The position numbers and the translations under genes were made by a program. The notes under the pieces were generated by a model. It ran no database searches. It saw nothing but the letters and a program-made list of their open reading frames with translations, and was not told the DNA's origin. This document shows positions 14,876-25,732 of a stretch of 64,000 bases of DNA, one piece after another. Positions within the stretch are counted from its first letter, which is position 1. Each line of letters begins with the position of its first letter. Source of the stretch: Telopea speciosissima (lineage: Eukaryota > Streptophyta > Magnoliopsida > Proteales > Proteaceae); contig NC_057916.1 of assembly GCF_018873765.1 (NCBI RefSeq), positions 12,707,501 through 12,771,500 on the forward strand, written 5' to 3'.

Positions 14876-15419
14876 ACTTATTTTATAAAAAATAAATAAA
14901 TGAAAGCAAAGATGTGGAACCCACTCTTCCTATAAGCTCCCCACTATCTCCATGAACAAATGCAGTCATACGCTGCCATTTTTTTCCAACTTTGAAATGA
15001 TTTTTCTTGGATTAGGTGCTGATGTCTTCATCACTTCTTTCCTATTCAACCAACCAATGATCAAATAATGTTAATATACATCTATCCCCCCCCCCCCTCC
15101 CAAAAAAAAAAAAAAAAAAAAAAATATAGATATCACCATTATAAGAAAGACAATGGTATCTTTCTAATTTTTTTGATAACTAACAACAATAGCAATAACT
15201 AGTAACAATAGCCTGCAAATGATCTCCTTTGAGGGTTATGTATTATTTTTCTTGGTTGGTGATCTCTGTCAAAAAAAAAAAAAAATTTTTTTTTTGCATT
15301 TAGTTTTGATCAATTAGTGTAGTCTAGGCACCCTAGATATTGAGAAAGAGAGGGATAGGTTCTAAATGATAGGTGGGGAATCACTTCATAGAATAGGGAA
15401 ATATCTATGCTATACATAA

Positions 15420-16305
15420 TTTTTATCACATTGTAAGTTAGATGTGACTGAAATTTTGCGGATAAGTAGTAGGTTTTCCCTCCTTGTATGTCAAGTTTCA
15501 ACCCAAATGGATTGACCAAGTGGTTCAATAGAGTTTTGAAAAATCCAAGGTTATAGAAAGGTGCAGTTAAAAATTACCGGGACCCATGGCTATACAAGGG
15601 AGGGTATTTGATTGAAATCGAACATGGAATTTGATATTTGGCCTATTGAAAGTAATTTCAATATATATCCAATGGTTAGAATTAACATATTATCCTTCTC
15701 CAAGCACAATAAGGTGTGTAGAGCATATAATCATATGTCTTTGATCAGATGATACAAAATGTGATGGATAACATTGGCATCATGAAGATCATAAGATATT
15801 TCCTTGTTTAATTGACCATTTTCTTAATCTTCAATATTTCTTTCATGGGGGAGAGTTCCCCACGAAACAAATTCATGTAGTATGAATCTCCCACGACACC
15901 AATGGCATCACGTGGGACAATATCATCAGTAAGGATACACAAGAGTCAGAGATGAGAGATAAAGTAAATGAATAAAAAATTCATATAAGAAGGTATACAT
16001 TAAGTGGATATGTTTATTGTCACGTGGCAAGTCATATGTGGTTAAAATTTTGTGGACAAGTAGACCTAAGTTCTTATTTCTCACATGTCAAGATTCAAAC
16101 CAAATAAATCTAATCAAAATCAAAATAGAACTTTGAAAAATCCACGACAGCATTGACATGCACGAAATGATGTTTTATTATTGAATTTGAGTTTAAACTT
16201 TAACACATGACATATCCATATAATTTCGAATCTAATAATCAAAATTGCATATCATCCTTCCACATAGTACAAATATGTGGAGAGCATATAACATCTTAGA
16301 CTCTA
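15420..16305 (+). repeat. Pair of diverged direct repeats about 600 bp apart
   Basis: Segment 15420-15755 and segment 16018-16305 share an ordered series of blocks: 'attttg.ggataagtag', 'atgtcaag.ttcaa', 'ttgaaaaatcca', 'catattatccttc' and 'gagcatataa'. The two copies are strongly diverged. The nature of the repeat is unknown. Confidence 0.55.
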
Positions 16306-16810
16306 AACTTTTGCCATTAATTAATTATTGGGTCTGTAAATTTTGTATTAGGCCTTAAGCCTATCGCTTTTATGGATGTTAAATACTTCTTTTGAAGGTG
16401 TTAATTATTGATTTAATTGAAATTTGCCGAAAGTACAGACAATTATTAGTTATTAGTCGCCGTTCACCGCAAGAGGAAACGAAAGATTAGGGACAAAGAT
16501 GGTGGGCCGGGAAACTGGCCCACGAGTTTATATGGCTGAAGTTAGTAATTTGGAAAATCTGAACTGACGGCCCAGCCAAGTCAAAGCTGCCGTCGCCGTC
16601 TATGACGAATTGACGATACAATCTAAGATCCCAATGAGAGGCAATGACCCAATCTCATGTGGGGTCAGGATCAGGGAATTTAACATTTTAACTCCAACCC
16701 CCCCCTCCCCACTCCCCAGTCCCCACACACTTGGAGGGGAAAAACACGTGCAAATTGCAACTGAAACAAAATCCGGAAAAGTGGCCTATCTCTACACTGA
16801 TTTTTTTGTC

Positions 16811-16960
16811 ACGGGCAGAGCGGTCTGAGCGGCACACATACAGGTCGCCTTGTAATGATCCTCTTGCCCCTGCCCAAGCATCTTGCCTGAGTGGGGGTAA
16901 GATGGTCATTGCTGAGTGCCCAGTTTGTGCACCGCTCTGGGCAGGGCGCCGTAGACGATC
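16811..16960. mobile_element. Candidate foldback MITE upstream of the MAGL-like gene
   Basis: Inverted segments GGGCAGAGCGGT (left) and ACCGCTCTGGGCAGG (right) enclose GGTAAGATGGTCATTGCTG, a variant of the shared loop core. I could not find a target duplication, so the ends are approximate. Confidence 0.45.
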
Positions 16961-17221
16961 TCGATTGATTTTCTACCTACTTCAAGATGATAATCCCGGT
17001 TCACTTTACCAAAAGATTATCCAACCCGCACCGGCCAATCCAGTTTCAAATCCACTCACCCCTCTGTCCTCGCCACTTCCGCGGATATAGGTATGGCAGT
17101 AGCCGTTATTACTTATCAGTTATCTATATTAAGGACCAATGGAACCTTCATTGTCGGACCCGGACCTTATCAGTCCAGCCGAGACCCATAAGGCCTATAA
17201 CCTCTCTCTCTTGGGTTACCC

Positions 17222-17232
17222 TATATATATAA
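17222..17232 (+). promoter_or_regulatory. Possible TATA box of the MAGL-like gene
   Basis: The sequence TATATATATAA lies about 200 bp before the start codon, followed by a pyrimidine-rich leader (about 17260-17433). The position suits a core promoter. It is inferred only from sequence. Confidence 0.45.
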
Positions 17233-17433
17233 GTCTATAACATCAAGCCTTAACGCGTTTCCTAATCCCACTCCTCCTTTCCCGCTTGCATATTTTTTAT
17301 TTCCTTATCATCATCTATTTTTTTACCCTTTTTAATCTATAAAACTTGACTTGGGTGCTCTGCATCCATCGTCTCTTTTTATTTCTCTTCAATTCCCCTG
17401 TTTCTGAGGCGACTCTTCTTCTTCTTCTTCTCC

Positions 17434-20386
17434 ATGGTCAGATTCCTTACCCTCCCCAAACCCCTGCTTTGTGTTCTACTGCTTTCTGTCTTAACTATCT
17501 AATTTCTGTTTTTCCTTTTTCTTTTCTTATTTTTAAATTTACAGGCGCTTGAGACTGGAAGTATCAGATTCGAAGAGGTAATTTATTTGCTTTTCTGATT
17601 CAAGGGTATATTTCTGTTGTTCTTTCTGATCAAGTAATGGTAAGTGATTGGTTTTCTCTTCTTCTCCATAAAACTGCAGGAATTTATATTGAACTCTCGA
17701 GGATTTAAACTTTACACATGCAGATGGCTCCCTGGAAATACAGAACCAAAAGCCTTAATCTTTCTCTGTCATGGTATATCCTTGATCACCAGCTGTTGTT
17801 CCAGAATTACTCTGTTTTTCCATAGATTAGTCTTAATTTATTTCTGTCATTGTTTCTCCTTATGATCATAGGTTATGCCATGGAGTGCAGCATCTCCATG
17901 AAAGGTAAATGGAATAAACTCAACCTTCTTCTTAATGGCTTGATTCATATTTAAATTAAGAACAGAAAAAGAAAGTTAAAAGGGTTTTTGAATCTCTAAT
18001 GCAGGAACTGGAATTCGACTTGCAATGGAAGGTTTTGCAGTGTATGGGATTGATTATGAGGGCCATGGGAAATCAGATGGGTTGGAAGCCTATATCCCTT
18101 TCTTTGATGATCTTGTCAATGACTGTTCCAGCTATTTTACGAGCATAAGTGGTCAGATTAAATTTCTTCTCTCCTTCCACTCTTCTCTTTCAAAATTATT
18201 CATTAAAATCAATGTTGTAAGTTATTATAAACTAAACAAGGAGCAACTTGCTTTCCCATTACAGAGAAGACAGAGAACAAAAGAAAATTGAGATTTCTAT
18301 TGGGAGAATCAATGGGTGGAGCAGTGGCTCTTCTCTTGCACCAAAACAAGCCAGACTATTGGGATGGTGCAGTCTTGGTTGCTCCCATGTGTAAGGTGTG
18401 CCTCAATCTCATCACATGATTCACATCTCCTTTGTGTTTTCTCTTCTTTGTAGTTTCTATTAGAGTTTTTTTTCTTTCTTTTTTTCTTCTGGGTTTTTCA
18501 AGGTAAACTATTAATTGGTTTTCTTTCTATTGTGAGTTACAGATAGCAGATGATATGAAACCTCATCCATTGGTTCTTAGTGGATTGGCTAAGCTTTCCA
18601 AAATCATTCCCAAATGGAAAATCATCCCAACTAAAGATATAATTGATCTCGCCATTAAAGAACAAGAAAGGAGAGATGAGGTAGTGTACATATATCTGAA
18701 CAGATAAATATAAAATCTATGATTTTTGCTTTAATGACACTTTGATTAGGGCAAATTAATCAATAAGTAACCAACTTAAGGGGTTTATGGTATTTGGTTT
18801 ATTAATAATGTGTTGACTCCTTCTCTCAGGTTCGCTCAAACCCTTTGTGTTACAAGGGAAAGCCACGCCTAAAAACTGGCTCTGAGCTTCTCAGGGTCAG
18901 CTTAGAATTGGAAAAGAATCTTTACCAGGTCAGTTTTCACTTACCCAGTTAGTTTTATACTTTCAATCTTTATTATTTTATATTTTTTTTTCTGTCTTGA
19001 TTTAAAGTATTGTTTAGTAATCAAATTAATCTTTCATTATCATATGACAACTATCATATATAAACTATCTTTATATAAAGTTAAAAGCAAGTTTTTATTT
19101 TAATTTAACGGTTAGCATTCTTTCTCCCTATCAAATATAAAGTTTTATCTTTAATATAATATAACTAATAAGGTCAATAATGGATATAAAAGTCTTGGTC
19201 ATATCACATCCCTAATAAAGTATATGATGTTAGTGTTCTATATTATATATATTTTGGTCACATCTTTTTTGTCATTTATTCTTATTTACGTTTTTTAATG
19301 TTTAATGGTTACATCCACTAAGATTGCGAAGGAATCGGCCTACCCGTTTTTTCCTCTTTTTTCTAGTTAGTAAAATAGCAGAAAATCAATGAAAATTTAA
19401 AAAAAAAAATTAAAATAAAAAGCTCCCCCCAAAAAAAAAGATTTAAGATATGTGGAAATATTTGCTTCTCTACATGGTTTAATTTTCTAGGGGTATGGTA
19501 ACTCCAATTTGATTCAAATCATACTTGATGGAGACTGATTCCAATTTGATTTGAATCAAAATCGATGGAGACTGATCCCATGTTTGGTTACAAGCTTTAA
19601 AATTTGAGGAGTCTTGAATTCAAATCGAAACCAATGGAGACTGATCCCATGTCCAATTCTGAGTTTTGAAAACTTTGGAGTCCCGAGTATAAGTTGCATT
19701 GAACATCCCGTCCCATGTCCTCTCACATAATGAGTCAGGATACCTTCTACCAAAAAAAATGAGCCAGGATGCATGCCCACATTGACACATTTTATCTTCA
19801 AATGAAACTTAGTTATCAAGGCGTCGCCTCGGCGTCCAGGCTCAGTCTAGTTGGGCGCCTTGCCGCCATGGCGGTGTCGACTTGATTTTTGACCCTCTAA
19901 AACGCCATGCTCGCCTTCTTGCCTTGACAACTATGAAATTAAATATAAATTTTCTACTAAATGAAAAAAATCTTCATCTCTTTAATTGTTGTGATTTTCT
20001 ACTATGGCATCATGGGAAACCTCTACTACCCTTTAATTATTATATGCTTACGTGAATGCACGTAACTGGCACAGGTGTCATTACCTTTTCTAATAGTGCA
20101 CGGAGGCGACGACAAAGTAACGGATCCGTCCATAAGTAAATTGCTATACGAGTCTGCAGCAAGCGAAGACAAGAGCTTCAAGTTGTATCCAGGGATGTGC
20201 CATGCCCTAACATCAGGTGAACCTGTTGATAACATCAACCTCGTCTTCACCGACATTATCGACTGGTTGGATCACAGAACAACACCTGGGACGACGACCT
20301 CCAAATGGGAAACAGAGCAGAAGGCTCAATTTGATGACCCTCACATTCATGCTCTCCAAGGCAAGAAAATGCTTGTAGACCCTTAA
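17434..20386 (+). CDS. Monoacylglycerol lipase-like alpha/beta hydrolase, nine exons
   Basis: This is a serine hydrolase of the plant MAGL/caffeoylshikimate-esterase family. It probably cleaves monoacylglycerols or lysophospholipids, but the substrate cannot be read from sequence. Exons: 17434-17436 (ATG only), 17545-17577, 17680-17773, 17872-17904, 18005-18151, 18265-18395, 18543-18680, 18830-18928 and 20075-20386. Together they make 990 nt and 329 residues, with every phase consistent and GT-AG borders. The N-terminus MALETGSIRFEE resembles Arabidopsis MAGLs. Visible motifs are CHGYAMECS (oxyanion region, about 42-50), YEGHGKSDG (72-80), the nucleophile elbow GESMGG with Ser119, DDKVTD with Asp239, and GMCHAL with His269; this triad is complete. 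There is no signal peptide or membrane segment. Intron 8 (1.1 kb) contains a tandem repeat and a MITE. A foldback MITE begins 3 bp after the stop codon and would lie in the 3' untranslated region. Confidence 0.92.
19500..19690 (+). repeat. Imperfect tandem repeat in MAGL intron 8
   Basis: The phrase 'atggagactgatyccatgt' recurs about every 55-70 bp near 19527, 19565 and 19633, each followed by a variable 'gaattcaaatc'-like segment. It is non-coding. Confidence 0.5.
19810..19932. mobile_element. hAT-like MITE, 'AGTTGTCAAGGC' family
   Basis: The element runs from AGTTATCAAGGCGTCGCC to GCCTTGACAACT, with a GC-rich 'gcgcc' interior unlike its surroundings. Flanking 8-mers ATGAAACT (19802-19809) and ATGAAATT (19933-19940) match at 7 of 8 positions. 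It lies in MAGL intron 8. Confidence 0.65.
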
Positions 20387-20389
20387 GTT

Positions 20390-20565
20390 TGGAAAATTAT
20401 CACCTCAATTTGTCTGCCCGTCAATATCCTCAGTTCCATCTAATAGAGGGAGGTGGATCCCGCCCAGGCAGTGTGTTTGGGCAGGGGGTAGGGTGGTCAT
20501 TTCTGCCCCCTATTAGATGGAATTGAGGAAATTGAGGGGCAGGCAAATTGAGGGGATAAAGATCC
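20390..20565. mobile_element. Foldback MITE, 'TTTATC' group, copy 2, at the MAGL stop codon
   Basis: Arms of about 50 bp (TCAATTTGTCTGCCCGTC and its mirror) match the element at 8793-8967. The loop holds GGGTGGTCATTTCTGCCCC and, before it, GGCAGTGTGTTTGGGCA. Flanking 9-mers CCTTAAGTT (20381-20389) and TCTTAAATC agree at 6 of 9 positions; both contain the stop triplet TAA. It starts 3 bp after the stop codon, so the transcript would contain the hairpin. Confidence 0.75.
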
Positions 20566-20952
20566 TCTTAAATCCACATTTAAGTGAAGAACTAGTGATA
20601 GAAAAGCCTAAAAAAAGGGAAAAAAACCAGAGGATTGCAGCTCCCCATGCCCACATTGTAGATTAGGTTCATTTTCCATCCATGGTTGAAACTTTGAAAG
20701 GAATGAGGACCATCCAATAAATCTCTAAATGTATTTTAATGAAAAGAGTTGTCTTTTAGAATTTCTTGTACCTTTTAAACACAATTGTATTCCCGGTAAC
20801 CTACAAAGCTCCTGCCAAATCAATTCAAATTTACAGCATTATAAAAATCGTGAGATATGCAGTTTCTTTAGGATCTGCTCAGTTAAACTTAAAAGCCAAG
20901 GAAATTAAAATTCGCAAGTTTAATTTGATTGAAGACATTTTGAAGACATTTT

Positions 20953-20980
20953 GAGAGAGAGCGAGAGAGAGAGAGAGAGG
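20953..20980. repeat. GA microsatellite
   Basis: A run of GA dinucleotides with one interruption. No function is suggested. Confidence 0.8.
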
Positions 20981-21213
20981 GGTAACGTGCTTGTGTCCCC
21001 TATTATTTAACGGGAAAAAGCTCCTCACAGAGTGTGCTTAGTCCTCTGATGGGGCATTTTTCATTCATTTTCTCTCCTCACTGACCATTGTGGGCCCCTT
21101 TCGAAATCGTCTCACGCGTAATGTGGCATGTGAGATTCCTTCTACACGGCAGGGTGGGAACCCAACCATTGTTTAATTATCAGAAAAGATTCTCTGAACC
21201 ACAGGGGTAGGAT

Positions 21214-21352
21214 GAATTTTTATCTGTTGTAACTGGAGCGCTGCTGTGTGCATCGTGCGGCGCAACAGCGGCCATGTGTGTATAGCGGATCCCACTGTGC
21301 ACACATGGCCACTGCTACGCCGCATGATGCGCACAGCAGCACATAAAGGTCC
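21214..21352. mobile_element. 139-bp foldback MITE with exact 10-bp flanking repeat
   Basis: The ends GAATTTTTATCTG and, on the other strand, GGACCTTTATGTG enclose GC-rich arms (GCTGCTGTGTGCATCGTGCG and its mirror). GGGGTAGGAT lies on both sides (21204-21213 and 21353-21362). The end motif belongs to the same 'TTTATC' group as neighbouring elements, but the arms are unrelated to theirs. Confidence 0.8.
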
Positions 21353-21412
21353 GGGGTAGGATACACTAGCATCTTTATGTTTACCTCTCTCCTTACATGA
21401 AATGACCTAGTA

Positions 21413-21582
21413 GGATTTTTATCGTCCCAGTGCGGTGCATTATCCAGTGCACCACCCTTGAGAATCCAACCATTAAACCATGGGCAGTGATGTGTTTTTA
21501 TCTTCGCAAGTGTTGGTTTAATGGTTGGATTCTCAAGTGTGGTGCACTGGACAGTGTACCGCACTGGGGGCGATAAAAATCC
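21413..21582. mobile_element. 170-bp foldback MITE, 'TTTATC' group
   Basis: The element runs from GGATTTTTATCG to CGATAAAAATCC, with arms of about 68 bp that are close to perfect inverted repeats (GAGAATCCAACCATTAAACC and its mirror). Flanking 9-mers GACCTAGTA (21404-21412) and AAACTAGTA (21583-21591) match at 7 of 9 positions. It is a strong hairpin if transcribed. Confidence 0.8.
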
Positions 21583-22183
21583 AAACTAGTACCCCAGTGT
21601 CTTCCTCGCATGAAATGACTTAGCTGCCATCCAAATATGGTACCATAATATTGCACCTTATCGATGTGCACTTTTATGTCACTTGCTCAAAGGACACTCT
21701 CCTTTTGATTATTATAATTATAATGACAATATAAATCAAGTTGTAAAAGTTTAAAACCAAGACAAGTGATAACTGTACCCGAATAATCCCCAATGCTTCA
21801 TAAGGATTATTATTCATTTAATTGTACGATCTTTAATTAGAAGCGTGAACTATATATATATTAGTCAATTGTTCAAGACCTAATTAAAATAACATCAAAT
21901 GGTTAGTCAATTGCTCAAGACCCAAATTAAAATTGCGTCAAATGGTTAAACTAAATAAAGGGAAAAACAATGATACATGGTGGCGTAGCTCCTATGCACA
22001 AATGCATGAGCACGTAAAAGTACCACATCTATGTTGATGCCTTTGAAATTAGTAATCGCATCTATGTTGATGTCCCTGCGTGCACTCTAATTGGCCCCTG
22101 CACTGGTGCAGACACTACACAACCAGACAATGATTCATGTGTTTAGAGGGGAGTATGGGATGGGATAGTCCGATATGTAAAGA

Positions 22184-22320
22184 GGGGTGCTGTTCTCTAT
22201 GCCGCAGCGCAGCCTGCGCCTAGGCACATGGGGGTGGGTGTAATGACCACCCTGCCCCCCTGCACAGGCTGCCCATGTGCCTAGGCGCAGACTGCGCTAT
22301 GGCACAAAGAACATTCTCCC
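22184..22320. mobile_element. 137-bp foldback MITE, second copy of the 10389 family
   Basis: It has the same length and terminal arms as 10389-10525. Flanking 9-mers ATGTAAAGA (22175-22183) and ATGTAAAGG (22321-22329) match at 8 of 9 positions. The loop contains AATGACCACCCTGCCCC, the shared core in reverse orientation. Confidence 0.85.
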
Positions 22321-22539
22321 ATGTAAAGGCATAGAAAAAAAAGGATAAAATGAGAGTAAATTCACTGTAATATCAATGCTAGCCCTTGGGGAAAGAGAAA
22401 GAGACGGGAAAGTAGATGTCATCAAAAAAAAAAACAAAAAACTAAGAGCGAATTAAGCCCAAAACCGAACCAGGAAACAACTCCACAAGCTACAAAGCAA
22501 GCGTTAGCGCTTAGATGAGATGATATCCCAAGTTCCTCC

Positions 22540-23610
22540 GCTTCCCCTTCAATTCCTGTTGATTGATTGATGTTCAATTCATTCATTCACTACATTTTGA
22601 ACTTTTAGTTTAATGGGTACCCGTATAGTTTGAATTCCAGTATCTCTTCTTGGGCTTCCTTGTTTAAGATCTTTTGTGACCATGTGCGGCTTACTGTGTA
22701 GCAAGTAGCAACCTTTGCAGATTTGAAATTTAATTAGTAGATATATATTCGATCTGCATTAGTTTCTTAGATTTTACTTTATTTATTTATTTATTTATTT
22801 TTTTGACTCAGCTATTTGTATTTTTATATGCCCTGATCGTGCCAATCTCGCATACCCCATTATATACTGTTCCTACTTATCAACTCAATACATTATCTGT
22901 TATGTGTCTTGAATTCTTGTACCTATTTCGAAGATTGAACTGTTCTGACATTTTTTATGGTAACTTGAATGTGATTTTTTCTGAGGTCTGTGATAGTAGC
23001 AGAGGGCTTGGGCTAATAGGCGATACTACCCGAACCGATGGATTGACCCAACTTGGAGGAATATATATTTGTTTTAGTATCTTCTTGTGTAAGAAACTGC
23101 AAACGCCTGAGATTTGGAGAGTTTTCGAGTTAGGGTTTTTTGGGAAGAGTTTTTGACGACATTTGGATTTTCTTGAGAGATTTCCATGTGTTGCACTTTT
23201 CTTCCATTACATAGTGAAACATCTTCAACTTCCAATATCATCTTCTCTCTATTTTATTTTTCTTCGTATTTCTTGGTGTTTTGTTTTAACATTATCTGTT
23301 GCACATATGTGGGAGCTGTCAAAAGATAAACGTTTTGGCATATGAAGTGTGTATGGATGTACTTTGCATTGTAACCTTCATCGTGTGAGATTTGGGTTAG
23401 ATGGCATTTCTGGTTAATATTTGTATTTTCAGCCTACATCACCTTATTTTGGTTGATGCATGAGGCAATAAAGGACTAATTTAAGAGCTCAAAGGGACTT
23501 TGACAGAGAGATCATCCCTTCTGGTAATTTCATTTCTATTTATCATCATTGCGGGGCAGAGTTTATTTTGTAAGTTGTACCATGACAGAAAAGGGAGGCA
23601 TGCTTGTTTT
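22540..23610 (+). pseudogene. Rearranged duplicate of UXS intron 3 sequence
   Basis: Segment 22540-22830 matches 28565-28800 inside UXS intron 3 (shared blocks include 'cttgtttaagatctt', 'gtgaccatgtg' and 'agctatttgtatttyta'). Segment 23390-23605 matches 28916-29110 ('gatttgggttagatggcatt' is identical). Between them, about 22837-22900 matches 28853-28920 in the opposite orientation. The open frames here are not coding. This is a duplicated gene fragment that acquired a local inversion, or the gene copy did. Confidence 0.75.
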
Positions 23611-23719
23611 ATCAATTCATGGATGAATTGGACTTACTACATTTTGGGTATAGAGAGAGAGAGAGAGAGAGAGGGGGGGGGTTTATAACTCATAAGATCG
23701 ATCAGATACCAGTATCATT

Positions 23720-25167
23720 ACTGTTGAATCTTAGGGAAAAAGTTGTGCACAATGTTCGCTAAAACATGAAATTACACACCTCCTCATATATCATTGTTTG
23801 TGTGAGGGGGTGATATTTTATAAATACCCTTCCTCCTTTTGTCATATTCCAAATGGGTTTCCTTATTTTCTTGAAACTGTGCTTAGACAGTGTAGGTAAT
23901 CGTCCCTCCCTTAACCTTATTTCTCTAAATGTCAACAACACATAATTTTTTTTTACCGGGAGGGGATGTTAGGGGATCACAGCTTTATCTTTATAAGAGG
24001 AGAGTTCCTTTCTTATTGTTCATTTGTGAATCTGATTCCCCCCCCCCCCCCCCAACCCTTAAAAACATCCTTTGTGCATAAGAATTCGTTTATTTAATAA
24101 TAGAGATTAAGAGCATCAATGCAGTTTTATCGTTGTCGATATCATAGTGGTATCGTATCGGTTTTGCAAGTGACCAATACCTGATCCGATATCGTTCACT
24201 AAAACCATGGGTACCGTAGGTCACCGATCCCAATCAGGTTTTTGTAATCGGTATCGGTCCCTGCTTCCTTCAAAACATTAGATTTTTTTTTTTACATTTT
24301 TACCCTTATTTGTACTGGTCCATCAATACGAGATCAGCCATGATACTAATACAAATCGGTCGATTTGAGACAGATTCTTCAAACCATGATCCCAATATTG
24401 TGCCATACCATATTAGTGAAATGGTACAAACAAAAGGTAAAATAGCAACAAAAAAAAAAAACCCATATTTTATAGGAAATCAGGGGAAAACTTGTCCGAT
24501 ATGACCGATTGGTGTCGTTGCCCTACACTAAAAGAGAGAGATATTTGAGTGTCTATCTTAGTGACCAATTTGAAAGCAAATCACGTTTAATGGATTCCTA
24601 TAAAAAAGGGAGAGAAAGGAAAAAGAAAAAAAATATAAAAAAAATAGAGAAACAGAGTGAACTTTTCGTGAATTGATATATATACACGTGGCATCAAGAG
24701 AGACATTGGAGAGGAATCCTCTTCAATGTCGTTGGTGAAGATCCGGACTCGGATCAATACTGTTTAATCTTAGGGAAAAAGTTGTGCTCAACGGCAGCTA
24801 AAAAATGAAATTACACACTCCCTCACATGTCATTGTTCTAGTGAGAAAGTGATATATCATAAATACCCTTCCTCCTTTTATCATATTCCAAAAGGGTTTC
24901 TTCATTTTCCTGAAACTGTGCTTAGACAGTGAAGGTAAACCCTCCCTCCCTTAACCTTATTTCTCTAAATTTCATCAACACGTAATTTTTTTTTCCCGGG
25001 AGGGGGTGTTAGGGGATCACAGATTTATCTTTATAAGAGGAGGAGAGTTCCTTATTTATTGTTCATTTGTGAATCTATTTTTTTCCCCCTTAAAAACATC
25101 CTTTTAAGCACAAGAATTCGTTTATTCAGTAATCGAGATTAAGGACAACAATGCAGTTTTATCGTTG
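23720..25167 (+). repeat. Direct repeats of about 410 bp separated by 623 bp
   Basis: Segment 23720-24135 and segment 24759-25167 are colinear and clearly similar throughout ('atcttagggaaaaagttgtg', 'ataaatacccttcctccttt' and 'tgcagttttatcgttg' are shared). The spacer 24136-24758 contains 'tatcgtatcggttttgcaa' sequence that recurs at 61155-61395. No primer-binding or polypurine features were recognised, so this is best read as a local duplication later separated by an insertion. Confidence 0.75.
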
Positions 25168-25374
25168 AAGCACTAAATAAGACAATTAGGGAAACAATAT
25201 TAATTAATTAGTGGAATTACTTGGAACGTAATTTAGCTAAGCCAGCTGTATCAACAGCTGTCTAAATTTTATTATAAATACAAGTAAATGGGTTTGATTA
25301 TTGGTAACGTCATCATAAGGAAAAACTCTCTCTCTCTCTCTCTCTTCAATTCTTGCTTAGCTCCTCTGCTATCT

Positions 25375-25500
25375 TCAGAGAGTTTCGGAATTGAGATCCA
25401 GAGATTGCCTGAGCGGGTGGTGCTGGGTTCGTTGGTATTCATCTTGTGGACAAATTTTTCTGGTGAAGAAATTATCAATTACAATCACATAGTGCCAAGG
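25375..25500 (+). pseudogene. Rearranged fragment of UXS exon 1
   Basis: The first part (about 25410-25455) reads GGTGCTGGGTTCGTTGG and onward, homologous to the UXS nucleotide-binding loop coding sequence at 27668-27705. It is followed directly by sequence (about 25460-25497) homologous to UXS 27718-27756 but reverse-complemented. A nearby block 'cagagagtttcggaatt' also resembles exon 1. It is too short and scrambled to encode protein. Confidence 0.75.
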
Positions 25501-25535
25501 TCTGTATCATCATGGTTTTCTAAATAAGTTCAAAC

Positions 25536-25732
25536 CAGGGTTTTAAAACCAGGAATCGATCCCTAATGATTCCAAATCAGATTGGATTGGATCGTAATCA
25601 GGTCCAAAAAATCTTTGAATCGGCCTGAAATGGTAGAAATCGGGAGAATATTGACCTGAATATTCCGATTCAGGTTGGCAAAAATCAGGATCGACCGATT
25701 CCCAAGCCTATTCACCAAAATTTTGAAACCTG
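25536..25732. mobile_element. 197-bp hAT-type MITE, 'CAGGGTTTTAAAA' family, perfect 8-bp duplication
   Basis: It starts CAGGGTTTTAAAACC and ends AATTTTGAAACCTG. The exact flanking duplication is GTTCAAAC (25528-25535 and 25733-25740). The interior is made of 'gattcc/atcggg' blocks. A second copy lies at 38449-38612. Confidence 0.85.

Larger units (their letters stand above)
7291..17220. other. About 10 kb gene-free, MITE-rich intergenic region
   Basis: No coding region with family resemblance or codon-like conservation was found; the open frames here are short and mostly cover repeats. Individually supported elements are listed separately. Otherwise the region holds AT-rich DNA, 'ccggttt/aaccgg' low-complexity remnants of hAT-type MITEs (for example about 7760-7900, 8330-8410 and 11910-12195), and homopolymer or AT tracts at 11690-11800 and 15085-15125. 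Confidence 0.6.

Noticed and set aside
16731-17090. 119-codon open frame upstream of MAGL
   Set aside because: It spans a foldback-like segment and the probable MAGL promoter, and resembles no known protein.
22803-23345. Two open frames resembling small genes
   Set aside because: They lie in sequence duplicated from UXS intron 3, and the reading frames are not shared with the source.
23720-25167. Possible terminal-repeat retrotransposon in miniature
   Set aside because: No clear primer-binding site, polypurine tract or flanking target duplication was seen, and the spacer matches a separate dispersed repeat. It is kept only as direct repeats.
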